Positions 6,752-14,470 of a stretch of 26,642 nucleotides of DNA are shown one piece after another (positions within the stretch are counted from its first letter, which is position 1; every line of letters starts with the position of its first letter). The notes under the pieces were generated by a model. That model saw nothing but the letters and a program-made list of their open reading frames with translations. It ran no database searches and was not told where the DNA came from. This DNA is from DASQUP01 sp035641235 (GTDB lineage Bacteria > Actinomycetota > CADDZG01 > WHSQ01). The stretch lies in the NCBI GenBank assembly GCA_035641235.1, contig DASQUP010000309.1:1-26642 (forward strand). The letters are read 5' to 3'. A program made the position numbers and the translations under genes.

Positions 6752-7018
6752 ATGAAGCGCGACGAAGTTCCCATCTCGTGGACCACACTCAAAGGTGGCA
6801 CGGCAGTGCATTCGTCCGACGGCCAGGAACTTGGCAAAGTCGCCGACGTCGTGGCCGACGAGCAGAAGGACATCTTCTCGGGCATCGTGCTGAAGCCGGG
6901 ATGGTTCAAGGAGTCGCGGTTCGTCCCTGCGGAGTTGATCGCCGAGATCACGTCGCGCGCGGTTCGCCTCACGGTGAGCGCCGGGGAAGCGCACCAACGA
7001 TTGACACCCAACGCCTAA
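6752..7018 (+). CDS. PRC-barrel domain protein
   Basis: An 88-residue plus-strand protein with one small beta-barrel domain of the PRC class (about 14-75): LKGGTAVHSSDGQELGKVADVVADEQ, FSGIVLKPG, RFVPAELIAEIT, AVRLTVSAGEA. PRC barrels occur in RimM, photosynthetic reaction centre H subunits and many short stand-alone proteins of unknown role that bind partners. No signal peptide or membrane span is present, so it is probably cytoplasmic. The frame extends 24 codons upstream, but the ATG at 6752 starts exactly where the conserved part needs it and has a -10 element just ahead. It is divergent from the lipoprotein gene and its stop overlaps the convergent alkB-like stop by three to four bases. 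Confidence 0.75.
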   Translation: MKRDEVPISWTTLKGGTAVHSSDGQELGKVADVVADEQKDIFSGIVLKPGWFKESRFVPAELIAEITSRAVRLTVSAGEAHQRLTPNA

Positions 7019-7674
7019 CCGGTGCGATCGGGAGCCACAACCTTCTTGGAACGGTATGCGGAACGGTCCATTCCGTGGCGAAACGCCAGGCTGATACGCG
7101 GCCCCGCCTGAGCCACCTTCGGGACACTGTGCTCCCACGATCGCTGGGTCTTGCCGCCGGTAACGAGTAGGTCTCCTCGACCAAGCCGAAAGGCCCTCGA
7201 CTTACCACCGCCCGCCGGTCGCAACAGGAACCGCCGCGGATCTCCAAGCGAGACGAGGGCCACCACCGGATCCTCGATCTCGGTGCTGATCTTGTCGCCG
7301 TGCCACGCGACGGAGTCGTTTCCGTCCCTGTACAGGTTGAATCCCACCGAGTCGAACCCGACCTCGTAGCGGTCGGACAGCGTGGCGCGCATGCGTTCGA
7401 TGAGTTCGGGGACGAGCGGCTCGCCCGACTCGGCGAGCCACGACGAGGTGAGGCGCGGTTCGCGGACGCGCTGTTCGTACATGTGCCGGACGCGCTGCCC
7501 CCAGTCGCGCGATTCGAGCACCGCTTCGAACAACTGATCGGAGCCGCTCACCCACGCCGGACCGTGGTCCACCCAGGACTCCGGGTCGAGGTGGATTCGT
7601 TTGAGCGCCGAAAACGACGCGTCGAAATCCGCTTGGTCGCTGTCGAACAGCGACGGCTGCCACGAAAACCCCAT
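7015..7674 (-). CDS. AlkB-family 2-oxoglutarate/Fe(II) dioxygenase
   Basis: About 219 residues. AlkB-like enzymes oxidatively remove alkyl groups from nucleic acid bases. The iron triad is complete: His125 and Asp127 in WHGDK, and His182 in WEHSVPK. The 2-oxoglutarate-binding arginines are in RISLAFR. The nucleotide-recognition side GFNLYRDGNDSVAWHGDK and the strand RRFLLRP match bacterial AlkB-like proteins of actinobacterial type rather than E. coli AlkB. The start is ATG 7674; a GTG four codons earlier (7686) is possible. It is 84 bases downstream of trpE on the same strand, separated by a long hairpin, so read-through from the his-trp transcript is uncertain. The substrate (DNA or RNA) cannot be deduced. 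Confidence 0.9.
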   Translation of the reverse strand: MGFSWQPSLFDSDQADFDASFSALKRIHLDPESWVDHGPAWVSGSDQLFEAVLESRDWGQRVRHMYEQRVREPRLTSSWLAESGEPLVPELIERMRATLSDRYEVGFDSVGFNLYRDGNDSVAWHGDKISTEIEDPVVALVSLGDPRRFLLRPAGGGKSRAFRLGRGDLLVTGGKTQRSWEHSVPKVAQAGPRISLAFRHGMDRSAYRSKKVVAPDRTG

Positions 7675-7705
7675 TCCGGATCCCACCGAACCAGCATACG
7701 AACCT

Positions 7706-7756
7706 CGTTCTTTTCTTCGTGAGGCGTCTGGTAGACGCTCAGAGAAGAAAAGAACG
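7706..7756. repeat. Long, nearly perfect inverted repeat (hairpin) directly after trpE
   Basis: The outer arms CGTTCTTTTCTTC (7706-7718) and GAAGAAAAGAACG (7744-7756) match over all 13 bases. Inside, TGAG plus CGTCT (7720-7729, one bulged G at 7724) pairs with AGACG plus CTCA (7733-7741), closing a 3-base GGT loop. In total 22 base pairs in a 51-base element. On the minus strand it starts three bases after the trpE stop codon. The strand leaving the hairpin is A-rich rather than T-rich, so it is not a classical rho-independent terminator; it may act as a 3'-end stabiliser, an RNase III site or a cruciform. Confidence 0.85.
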
Positions 7757-7758
7757 GG

Positions 7759-9258
7759 CTAGAGGTGGCGCGCCGCGGCTACGGCCCGAAGCATCCCCTC
7801 GGCCTTGCGCCTGGTCTCCTCGGCCTCCGCCTCCGGAACCGAGTCGGCCACTATCCCGGCGCCGGCCTGGACGTACGCCCGCCCGCCGGTTGCCACCACC
7901 GTGCGGATCGTTATGCATGTATCGAGGTTCCCGGAGAAGTCGAAGTAGCCAACGATCCCTGCGTACGGGCCACGCCGGGTCACTTCGAGCGAATCGATGA
8001 TCTCCATCGCACGCACCTTCGGCGCGCCGGACACCGTGCCGGCGGGGAAGCAGGCAAGCAACGCGTCGAACGCGGTCTTTCCGGGCGCCAGGTGTCCGGA
8101 AACGTTCGAAACGATGTGCATCACGTGGGAGTACCGCTCGATCACCATCAGCTCGTCGACGGTGACCGACCCGTAACGCGCGACCCGCCCGACGTCGTTG
8201 CGCGCAAGGTCGACCAACATCACGTGCTCCGCCCGCTCCTTCGAGTCGGCCAGGAGGTCTTGGGCCAGCTTCTGATCGGATTCATCGGTCTCTCCGCGGG
8301 GGCGCGTGCCTGCGATGGGGCGCGTGACAACGTGATCGCCGGTCACCCGCACGAGCGGCTCCGGAGACGATCCTGCGATCTCGATCTCGTCGTGGTCCTC
8401 ACCGGCAGCGAGACGGAGGAAGTACATATACGGACTCGGGTTCAGGGTCCGTAGCACGCGATAGGCGCCGAACGCGGGCACCTGTAGCGGCGCCTCGAAC
8501 CGGCGCGAAGGTACGACCTGGAAGATGTCGCCGGCATAGATGTGTTCCTTCGATTTCTCCACCCAGCGCGCGTACTCGTCGTCGGCTACGGCGCTCGAAA
8601 ACGAAACCGCGTCATCCAATGAGATATTCATCGCCGACGACCCGAGCGGCCGAGCCAGTTGCTCGATGACGGCCTCGCACCTCTGCACCGCATCGTCGTA
8701 GGCGGCGCGCGGATCGCGCGGCTGAGCGACGTTGGTGATCACGAACGCCCTCTGCATCAGATGGTCGAAGACGACGAACGTGCCCGTCAGCAAAAGAGCG
8801 AGGTCTGGCAGGTTCAGGTCGTCCGGCGGCGGTGAGGGGAGCCGCTCGAGTTCGCGCACACAGTCGTATCCGATGTAACCGATCGCTCCTCCGTGCAGCG
8901 GCGGAAGTCCGTCGAGACGCGGAGCGCTCCAGTCCTCGAGCACCCGTTTCACGTAGGCGAGTGGAGGCTCGCCGTCCGCGGGCCGTACGGGGGGATCGCC
9001 GGTGACTGAGATCCGTCCGTCACGCGCGGTGATCGTCGCAAATGCATCTCCGCCGATGAAGGAGTACCTGGCCCAACGTTCGCCACCCTCGACGCTCTCC
9101 AGAAGGAAGCCGTTGGGGCGCGGGTCGAGTCTCATCCATGCGGCGACGGGCGTCTGGAAGTCGGCGAGCACCTCTCGCCATACCGGAACGATTGAGTACT
9201 CGCGCGTTAAATCCTTGAAAGTTGCGAAGTTCGGTCGTATGCCGGACGCCTCAGGCAT
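7759..9258 (-). CDS. trpE: Anthranilate synthase component I
   Basis: A 499-residue chorismate-utilising enzyme making anthranilate, the first step to tryptophan. The N-terminal domain has the feedback motif LLESVEGGERWARYSFIG, so inhibition by tryptophan is expected. The C-terminal catalytic domain carries IYAGDIFQVVPSRR, SSPEPLVRV, RPIAGTRPRG, VDLARNDVGRV, GTVSGAPKVRAMEII and YAGIVGYFDFSGN, all standard. No glutaminase (TrpG) domain is fused and no trpG is nearby, so the partner must be encoded elsewhere. The ATG overlaps the end of hisI by eight bases, linking tryptophan to histidine genes in one transcript as in mycobacteria. A long hairpin follows the stop. Confidence 0.97.
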   Translation of the reverse strand: MPEASGIRPNFATFKDLTREYSIVPVWREVLADFQTPVAAWMRLDPRPNGFLLESVEGGERWARYSFIGGDAFATITARDGRISVTGDPPVRPADGEPPLAYVKRVLEDWSAPRLDGLPPLHGGAIGYIGYDCVRELERLPSPPPDDLNLPDLALLLTGTFVVFDHLMQRAFVITNVAQPRDPRAAYDDAVQRCEAVIEQLARPLGSSAMNISLDDAVSFSSAVADDEYARWVEKSKEHIYAGDIFQVVPSRRFEAPLQVPAFGAYRVLRTLNPSPYMYFLRLAAGEDHDEIEIAGSSPEPLVRVTGDHVVTRPIAGTRPRGETDESDQKLAQDLLADSKERAEHVMLVDLARNDVGRVARYGSVTVDELMVIERYSHVMHIVSNVSGHLAPGKTAFDALLACFPAGTVSGAPKVRAMEIIDSLEVTRRGPYAGIVGYFDFSGNLDTCITIRTVVATGGRAYVQAGAGIVADSVPEAEAEETRRKAEGMLRAVAAARHL

Positions 9259-9574
9259 CCGTGAAACTTCTGTAGAAACACGAGTACTCGCCCGTGTGGC
9301 ACGCAGGCCCGGCGGGATCGACCATCATCAGCACCGTGTCGGCGTCGCAATCGAACCGCACGTCCACGACCTTCTGGACGTTTCCGGATGTGGCTCCCTT
9401 GTTCCAGTACTCGCGACGCGACCGGCTCCAGAACCACGTCGTCTTCGTCTCGAGCGTGCGCCTCAGCGCCTCTGCATCGACATACGCGAGCATCAGCACC
9501 GCGTTCGTGTTGACGTCCTGCACGATTGCAGGGAGCAGCCCCTGGTCGTCGAACTTGAGATCGGCGACGTCCAT
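9251..9574 (-). CDS. hisI: Phosphoribosyl-AMP cyclohydrolase
   Basis: A 107-residue single-domain HisI that opens the adenine ring of PR-AMP, the third step of histidine synthesis. The family signature SRSRREYWNKGATSGNVQ is complete, the Mg/Zn site DCDADTVL is present, and the catalytic zinc Cys pair lies in PACHTGEYSCFY. There is no HisE domain fused, so the pyrophosphohydrolase must be a separate gene outside the window. The gene starts two bases after the M24 peptidase stop and overlaps trpE by eight bases. Confidence 0.97.
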   Translation of the reverse strand: MDVADLKFDDQGLLPAIVQDVNTNAVLMLAYVDAEALRRTLETKTTWFWSRSRREYWNKGATSGNVQKVVDVRFDCDADTVLMMVDPAGPACHTGEYSCFYRSFTDA

Positions 9575-9576
9575 CG

Positions 9577-10719
9577 CTACGGCGCGAGGTCGTAGGGATA
9601 GGGGTCGGTCAGATGCTCGGGGCCATCGTCGGTGACGATCACCGTGTCCTCGAGCCGAATGCCGCCGACACCGGCGAAATAGAGGCCGGGTTCCACCGCA
9701 ACCACATCCCCGGCAATGAGCTCATCGGAACGCCTGCCCATCCATGGGCGTTCGTGGACCTCGAGGCCGACGCCGTGGCCGAGTGCATAGGGGTAGCCCT
9801 CGACCAACGGATCCTCGCCTTCGTGATGCTCCCTCGTGGGAAAGCCGTGCTCGTGGAAGTACTCGGTGACCTTCTCGTGAGCATCCTTGTGCCCGGGCCT
9901 GATAGATGCGTAAGCGATTTCGAGAGCCCTGAGGCAATGACGGTGGATTCTCACGAGGTCCTCGGATGGCGTGCCGGGCACAAATGTGCGCGTCATATCC
10001 GTGTACACGCCGGTCCTCCGATCCCGGGGAAAGCAGTCGATGATGCACGACTGATTGTTGAGGATGGGTCCGGATCCCAAGCCATGACCATCGAGACAGG
10101 CGTCTCCCGTCTGCACGAGGATTTCCTCGGATTCGGCGCCTTGGGACAAGAGTTCGGACTGCATCGCCTCGCGCACAAGCTCGGCCGTCAGGATCTCACC
10201 CTCGAAGCGAAGACGCCCATCACTGGTGGCATCGGCTTCGCGCAACATTCGAGCGGCGGTCAGCATCGCCGTCTCGGCTGCGCGCTGCGCGCGTTCGATG
10301 CCCTCCAGTTCCCAAGGCGTCTTGTGGCGTCGCCGGACCTGCCATTGCTCGGCATCGACATCCAGCGTGATGCCGGCGTCACGAAGGTAGTCCGCGACGT
10401 TCAGACGAAACGTGGGGGGAACAACAGCGGAGTCAACCTCCGCCCTCCGAAGAGCCCTCAGGACGAGTTCGGGACCGATGTTGTGGAGGGGGAAACCCGG
10501 ATCCTTGATCAAGTCGTCGTATCCCAACTCGTCGTGGCTCCAGAACTCGTCGACTACGTCCTCGCGCCTCTCGAATCCACCGCGCTCGAGGATGCTTCCG
10601 ACAACGATGCGCCGCCCGGCGTGGTCCAGGAACACGATCGGGTCGCCGACGGCGAGGCCGATCTCGTGACGCATTTCGGGGCTCCTGACGGAGTCGTCGT
10701 ACAGAAGGAACGTCGTCAT
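9577..10719 (-). CDS. M24-family metallopeptidase (Xaa-Pro peptidase-like) inside the his operon
   Basis: A 380-residue protein with the two-domain plan of prolidases: a creatinase-like N-terminal half (about 1-140) and a pita-bread catalytic half. The five metal ligands are visible: Asp in IIDCFPRD, Asp in YTDMTRTF, His in YALGHGVGLEVHE, Glu in VAVEPGLYF and Glu in GIRLEDT. The spacing between the two Asp (12 residues rather than the usual 10) is that of a subfamily with a D-x-FPRD motif. No signal peptide, so cytoplasmic. Its ATG overlaps the hisF stop (ATGA) and its stop is two bases from hisI, so it is translated as part of the operon. It has no known step in histidine synthesis; peptide turnover supplying amino acids is one guess. 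Confidence 0.9.
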   Translation of the reverse strand: MTTFLLYDDSVRSPEMRHEIGLAVGDPIVFLDHAGRRIVVGSILERGGFERREDVVDEFWSHDELGYDDLIKDPGFPLHNIGPELVLRALRRAEVDSAVVPPTFRLNVADYLRDAGITLDVDAEQWQVRRRHKTPWELEGIERAQRAAETAMLTAARMLREADATSDGRLRFEGEILTAELVREAMQSELLSQGAESEEILVQTGDACLDGHGLGSGPILNNQSCIIDCFPRDRRTGVYTDMTRTFVPGTPSEDLVRIHRHCLRALEIAYASIRPGHKDAHEKVTEYFHEHGFPTREHHEGEDPLVEGYPYALGHGVGLEVHERPWMGRRSDELIAGDVVAVEPGLYFAGVGGIRLEDTVIVTDDGPEHLTDPYPYDLAP

Positions 10720-11489
10720 GGGTGCGGCATCCTAACGGGCAACCCGCGCGTCTCCAGCGCCCGCTTGGCGTCGAGGACGGAGAACTCCCCGAAGTGGAAT
10801 ACAGAGGCAGCCAGTGCCGCCTCCGCCCCACCCAGCGCCGGATCGACGGCGTCCGCCAGGTGATCCGGCGTGCCGGCGCCTCCGGACGCAATCACCGGCA
10901 CGGGGACCGCGGAGGCCACGGCAGAGGTCAGCGCGATGTCGTAGCCGGCCGTCGTCCCGTCGGCGTCCATGGACGTCAGCAGGATCTCCCCGGCCCCGAG
11001 ATCGCATGCCCGACGCGCCCAATCGACGGCATCCAGGCCCGTCCGGGTCCGGCCACCGTGGACGAACACCTCCCAGCTGGTGCCCGCCCGTTGGGCGTCG
11101 ATCGCAACCACGATGGCCTGTGAACCGAACTCGCCGGCGGCCTCGGCGATCACCTCGGGCCTCTGCACTGCGGCGGTGTTGACGGCAGCTTTGTCGGCAC
11201 CGGCCCGCAGGAGCGTCCTGACGTCGTCCACCGAACGAACACCACCGCCGATCGTCAGCGGAATGAATACCGACTCGGCGGTGCGCGCCGCCACGTCGAG
11301 GATGAGGTCTCGTCCTTCTGACGACGCCGTGATGTCGAGGAAAACGATCTCGTCGGCGCCGGCTTCGTCGTAGCTAGCCGCCAGCTCAACCGGGTCCCCC
11401 GCGTCGCGGAGATCAACGAAACGCACACCTTTGACCACCCGGCCTTTGTCGACGTCGAGGCAAGGGATGATCCTCTTGGCGAGGGTCAT
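10716..11489 (-). CDS. hisF: Imidazole glycerol phosphate synthase, cyclase subunit
   Basis: A 257-residue TIM barrel. It joins ammonia from HisH to PRFAR, yielding imidazole glycerol phosphate and AICAR. IIPCLDVDKGRVVKGVRF holds the first catalytic Asp (Asp12); the second is in LLTSMDADGT. Phosphate-binding turns TIGGGVRS and IASGGAG are present, and EIVFLDITAS is typical. The ATG at 11489 comes three bases after the hisA stop. It is separated from its partner hisH by hisA, the usual H-A-F order. Confidence 0.98.
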   Translation of the reverse strand: MTLAKRIIPCLDVDKGRVVKGVRFVDLRDAGDPVELAASYDEAGADEIVFLDITASSEGRDLILDVAARTAESVFIPLTIGGGVRSVDDVRTLLRAGADKAAVNTAAVQRPEVIAEAAGEFGSQAIVVAIDAQRAGTSWEVFVHGGRTRTGLDAVDWARRACDLGAGEILLTSMDADGTTAGYDIALTSAVASAVPVPVIASGGAGTPDHLADAVDPALGGAEAALAASVFHFGEFSVLDAKRALETRGLPVRMPHP

Positions 11490-11492
11490 CGT

Positions 11493-12260
11493 CTACTCCA
11501 CCAAGGGTTCGGGGTCACGTCCTCCCGCCGCGATATCCGCGGCGTGCTGCGCCTCGACCACCCCGAACTTGTGCTCGTAGAGAGCCCGCCCCACGATCGC
11601 CCCGTCAACGCCGTCCGGATGAAGGCGCGCCACCGTCTTCACGTCCTCGATCGACGAGATGCCTCCCGAAGCGACTATCGGCAGTTCGGTTGCCTCTCCT
11701 AGTCGAAGGATGGCTTCCACATTTGGACCCGACATCATTCCGTCCCGCCCGACGTCTGTGTAGATGAAGGTAGACACGCCGGCTTCCTCGAACATCTTTA
11801 CGGCGTCCAGGACGGGAACGCCCGTTCCGACGGTCCAACCGTGCGTTGCAATCTCGCCGCCGCGGGCATCGAGCGAGACCGCGATGCGATCACCGAATCG
11901 CGCGCAGATTCGCCGGAGTTCGGCTCTGTCCTCCAGAGCGACGGTCCCGACAACCGCCCGTCCCGCGCCGGCCGCCAGGACTTCTGTGACGTCGTCTAGC
12001 GAGCGCAGACCTCCTCCGGCCTGAACGGGACACGACGACGACTTCACGGCCTCGAGAACGAGTTCCCTGTTTGCCGCTTCACCTGTCTTGGCACCGTCGA
12101 GGTCGACGATGTGGAGCCAGCGAGAGCCGGCGCGCGAGAACCCGATCGCTACCTTCACCGGGTCGTCCGAGTAGACGGTTTCGCTCCCGAACTGACCCTG
12201 GAGCAAGCGAACACATTTGCCTTGCGAGATATCGACTGCGGGGAAAACCGTGAAGTTCAC
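11493..12260 (-). CDS. hisA: ProFAR isomerase HisA (HisA-type residues, not PriA-type)
   Basis: About 255 residues. It converts ProFAR to PRFAR by an Amadori rearrangement. The general acid/base pair is Asp in FPAVDISQG and Asp in IYTDVGRDGMMSGPN; the phosphate sites VQAGGGLRS and VASGGISS are intact. In most actinobacteria this gene encodes PriA, which also does the TrpF step. As recalled from M. tuberculosis PriA, key residues are Ser81 (LSGGIR) and Arg143 (RGW); here these read AGGGLR and THGW, the pattern of ordinary HisA. Bifunctionality is therefore doubtful. GTG 12260 overlaps the hisH stop as GTGA and is preferred over a TTG three codons upstream. Confidence 0.93.
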   Translation of the reverse strand: MNFTVFPAVDISQGKCVRLLQGQFGSETVYSDDPVKVAIGFSRAGSRWLHIVDLDGAKTGEAANRELVLEAVKSSSCPVQAGGGLRSLDDVTEVLAAGAGRAVVGTVALEDRAELRRICARFGDRIAVSLDARGGEIATHGWTVGTGVPVLDAVKMFEEAGVSTFIYTDVGRDGMMSGPNVEAILRLGEATELPIVASGGISSIEDVKTVARLHPDGVDGAIVGRALYEHKFGVVEAQHAADIAAGGRDPEPLVE

Positions 12261-12814
12261 CGGACCCAACCTTTCAACAGATCGATGCCGGCGGCCCCGC
12301 TTTTCTCGGGATGGAACTGGACCGCAAATACCGATCGACTTCGGACTGCCGCGGCAAACCGCTCGCCGTGTTCACACCAGCCCACGACAATGGCCTCGTC
12401 CGCCGGGTGCACTGCGTAGGAATGGTCGAAATAGTAGTGGGTGTCGCCGACCTCGTTCCAGCCGATGTGCGGGACCGTAAGTATGGACGGCAGCCGCCGC
12501 ACCTCGCCCGGGAATAGGCCGAGCCCTTTTGCGTCGTTCTCGTCGCTGCGGTCGAAGAGGATCTGCATCCCGAGACAGATGCCGAGAAAGGGGCGGTCCG
12601 CGGCGATCCAGTCGGCGATGAGGTCTCCGTTGCCGGAATCGGCGAGGTTCTCCACGCAGCGACCGAAGATGCCTTGTCCCGGCACGCACAGCGCATCGTT
12701 GCTGGCGATGTCCGATGGGTTGGCCGTGACCGTCACCGTTGCTCCGGCAGCCTCAAGTGCCTTCGCGACGCTTCGAAGGTTGCCCATCCCATGGTCGAGG
12801 ACTGCGACCTTCAC
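12257..12814 (-). CDS. hisH: Imidazole glycerol phosphate synthase, glutamine amidotransferase subunit
   Basis: A 185-residue class I amidotransferase that hydrolyses glutamine and feeds ammonia to HisF. The triad is Cys80 in GICLGMQ, His168 and Glu170 in QFHPEKS. The N-terminus VAVLDHGMGNLRSV and the oxyanion strand VPGQGIFGRC are as expected for HisH. Slightly short for the family (usually about 200). It starts with GTG overlapping the hisB stop (GTGA) and ends overlapping hisA (GTGA). Confidence 0.97.
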   Translation of the reverse strand: MKVAVLDHGMGNLRSVAKALEAAGATVTVTANPSDIASNDALCVPGQGIFGRCVENLADSGNGDLIADWIAADRPFLGICLGMQILFDRSDENDAKGLGLFPGEVRRLPSILTVPHIGWNEVGDTHYYFDHSYAVHPADEAIVVGWCEHGERFAAAVRSRSVFAVQFHPEKSGAAGIDLLKGWVR

Positions 12815-13401
12815 AGCACCCCTTTCGTCGAGGGCAAGACGTGCGGCGCGCCGGGATCGATCGCAACGGCGTCGTGAAGGGCGCGCGCAAGTGCCTTGAA
12901 GATCGCCTCCACCGCATGGTGCGCGTTCTTCGATTTGAGGAGCCGGACATGGAGCGTGAGGCCACCTAAGCGCGCCAGTGCCGTGAGGAACTCCTCGGTG
13001 AGAACCGTGTCGTAGGCGCCGATCGATTCCGCCGGTATCTCCGCGTCGTAGACGAGGAGCGGCCGTCCGGAGATGTCGAGGGCGACCTGCGCGAGTGACT
13101 CCTCCATCGGAACGAGGGCGTCGCCGTACCGATTGATTCCTTTCTTGTCTGCGAGGGTCTCGGTCAGGGCTTCCCCGAGGACGATCCCGACGTCTTCGAC
13201 TGTGTGATGGGCATCGATCTCGAGGTCTCCGGTCGCCTCTACGACGAGTCCGAATCGCCCGTGCCGGCCGAGCTGCTCCAGCATGTGATCGAAGAAGGGC
13301 ACACCCGTTGATGCGCCGACGTCGCCGCCGTCCAAACAGAGGTCGACGCGCACCTTGGTCTCGGTAGTCGTGCGGACGATCTCGGCGCGCCGCTCGGTCA
13401 C
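12811..13401 (-). CDS. hisB: Imidazoleglycerol-phosphate dehydratase
   Basis: A 196-residue monofunctional HisB; the phosphatase domain fused in E. coli is absent. It dehydrates IGP to imidazole acetol phosphate. The two manganese-binding His clusters are visible: DAHHTVEDVGI in the first half and NAHHAVEAIFKA in the second, with FFDHMLEQLGRHG also conserved. It overlaps hisC at its start (GTGA) and hisH at its end. Histidinol-phosphatase must come from another locus. Confidence 0.98.
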   Translation of the reverse strand: MTERRAEIVRTTTETKVRVDLCLDGGDVGASTGVPFFDHMLEQLGRHGRFGLVVEATGDLEIDAHHTVEDVGIVLGEALTETLADKKGINRYGDALVPMEESLAQVALDISGRPLLVYDAEIPAESIGAYDTVLTEEFLTALARLGGLTLHVRLLKSKNAHHAVEAIFKALARALHDAVAIDPGAPHVLPSTKGVL

Positions 13402-14468
13402 GGGAGCACCTCCCTCATCGCGGTGAGGAACTCGTCGGTCTCCTCCGGACGTCCCGCCGAAACCCGAAGACAGTTCTCGAGTCCCGGAGCCCCCGAGTAC
13501 CTCCGGATCAGCACACCGCGGTCATAGAGCGATCGCCATACCTTTTCTGATCCTTCGATCCGGAAGAGAACGTAGTTTGCGCGGCTGGGCCATGACCTGA
13601 TTCCCATCGCCTGGAGTTCTACACCGATCCGGTCGCGTTCGGTCTTTATCGACTCCACGACTCGCAGCGCCTCACCGGCGCGGCCGAGTGCGGCCCGACC
13701 GATGAGCTGAGTGAAGGTCGATAGGTGGTAGGGGAGCTTCACTCGCGCCATCGCCTCGACGATTGAAGGTGCTGCCAGCAGATAGCCGATACGTGCCCCG
13801 GCGAGCCGCCACGCCTTTGACAGTGTCTTCGAGATGGCCACCTTTGGCCGGTCGGCCAGCAGGGACATGGCGCTGTCCCCGGGATCGGCGAACTCGATGT
13901 AGGCCTCGTCGACGACAACCAGTCCGGGTGCCTCCTCGATCAATGCCTTCAATGCCGGAAGCGGCTCCGGCAATCCGGTGGGGTTGTTCGGCGAACAAAG
14001 GATCACGATGTCGGGTCGTTGCGCGCGGACGGCCGAGATGGCTGCGTCGACGTCGATCTCGAAGTCGTCGTCGCGCCGCAGCGCCAGGACCTCGGTCCCG
14101 GTGATACGTGCGATCAACGAGTGCAACGAATACGTGGGCTCGAACACCATCACCTTCCGCCCCGGGCCTCCGAACGCGAGAAACAGATGCTGGAACGCCT
14201 CGTTTGATCCGTTTGCCGCCCAAACACCGTCGCGCGTCCATCCGTTGTGATCGGCGATCGCCTCGGTAAGCGCCGTGGCATCGCGATTCGGATAACGATT
14301 CAGTTGGCGTTCGGCAAGGGCGGCGAAGACCTCTTCGAGCAGATCCTCCGGAGGCGGATAGGGAGACTCGTTTGTATTGAGCCTCACGCGCGCGGGCAAT
14401 TGCGGCGAAACGTACGGCTCGACGTCCGTCAGATCGCGCCTGACCGGCAGTGGCGGCTCCTGCAGCAT
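13398..14468 (-). CDS. hisC: Histidinol-phosphate aminotransferase
   Basis: A 356-residue class I/II PLP aminotransferase. Motifs: LNTNESPYPPP at the N-terminus, ILCSPNNPTGLP, VVDEAYIEFAD, and the PLP lysine in AISKTLSKAWRLAGARIGYL (about residue 215). The final RVSAGRPEETDEFL carries the substrate-carboxylate Arg. ATG 14468 is two bases after the hisD stop. The TTC/CTC-rich DNA of its plus strand is only the complement of normal codons. Confidence 0.97.
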   Translation of the reverse strand: MLQEPPLPVRRDLTDVEPYVSPQLPARVRLNTNESPYPPPEDLLEEVFAALAERQLNRYPNRDATALTEAIADHNGWTRDGVWAANGSNEAFQHLFLAFGGPGRKVMVFEPTYSLHSLIARITGTEVLALRRDDDFEIDVDAAISAVRAQRPDIVILCSPNNPTGLPEPLPALKALIEEAPGLVVVDEAYIEFADPGDSAMSLLADRPKVAISKTLSKAWRLAGARIGYLLAAPSIVEAMARVKLPYHLSTFTQLIGRAALGRAGEALRVVESIKTERDRIGVELQAMGIRSWPSRANYVLFRIEGSEKVWRSLYDRGVLIRRYSGAPGLENCLRVSAGRPEETDEFLTAMREVLP

Positions 14469-14470
14469 GG

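Noticed and set aside
9613..10863. Long plus-strand open frame (416 codons) opposite the M24 gene
   Set aside because: It is a shadow of GC-rich minus-strand coding sequence; it has no recognisable domain and lies across two well-identified genes. The same applies to long frames opposite dnaE (18367-19230), hisD (14450-15424), trpE (7765-8454) and ileS (23932-25110).
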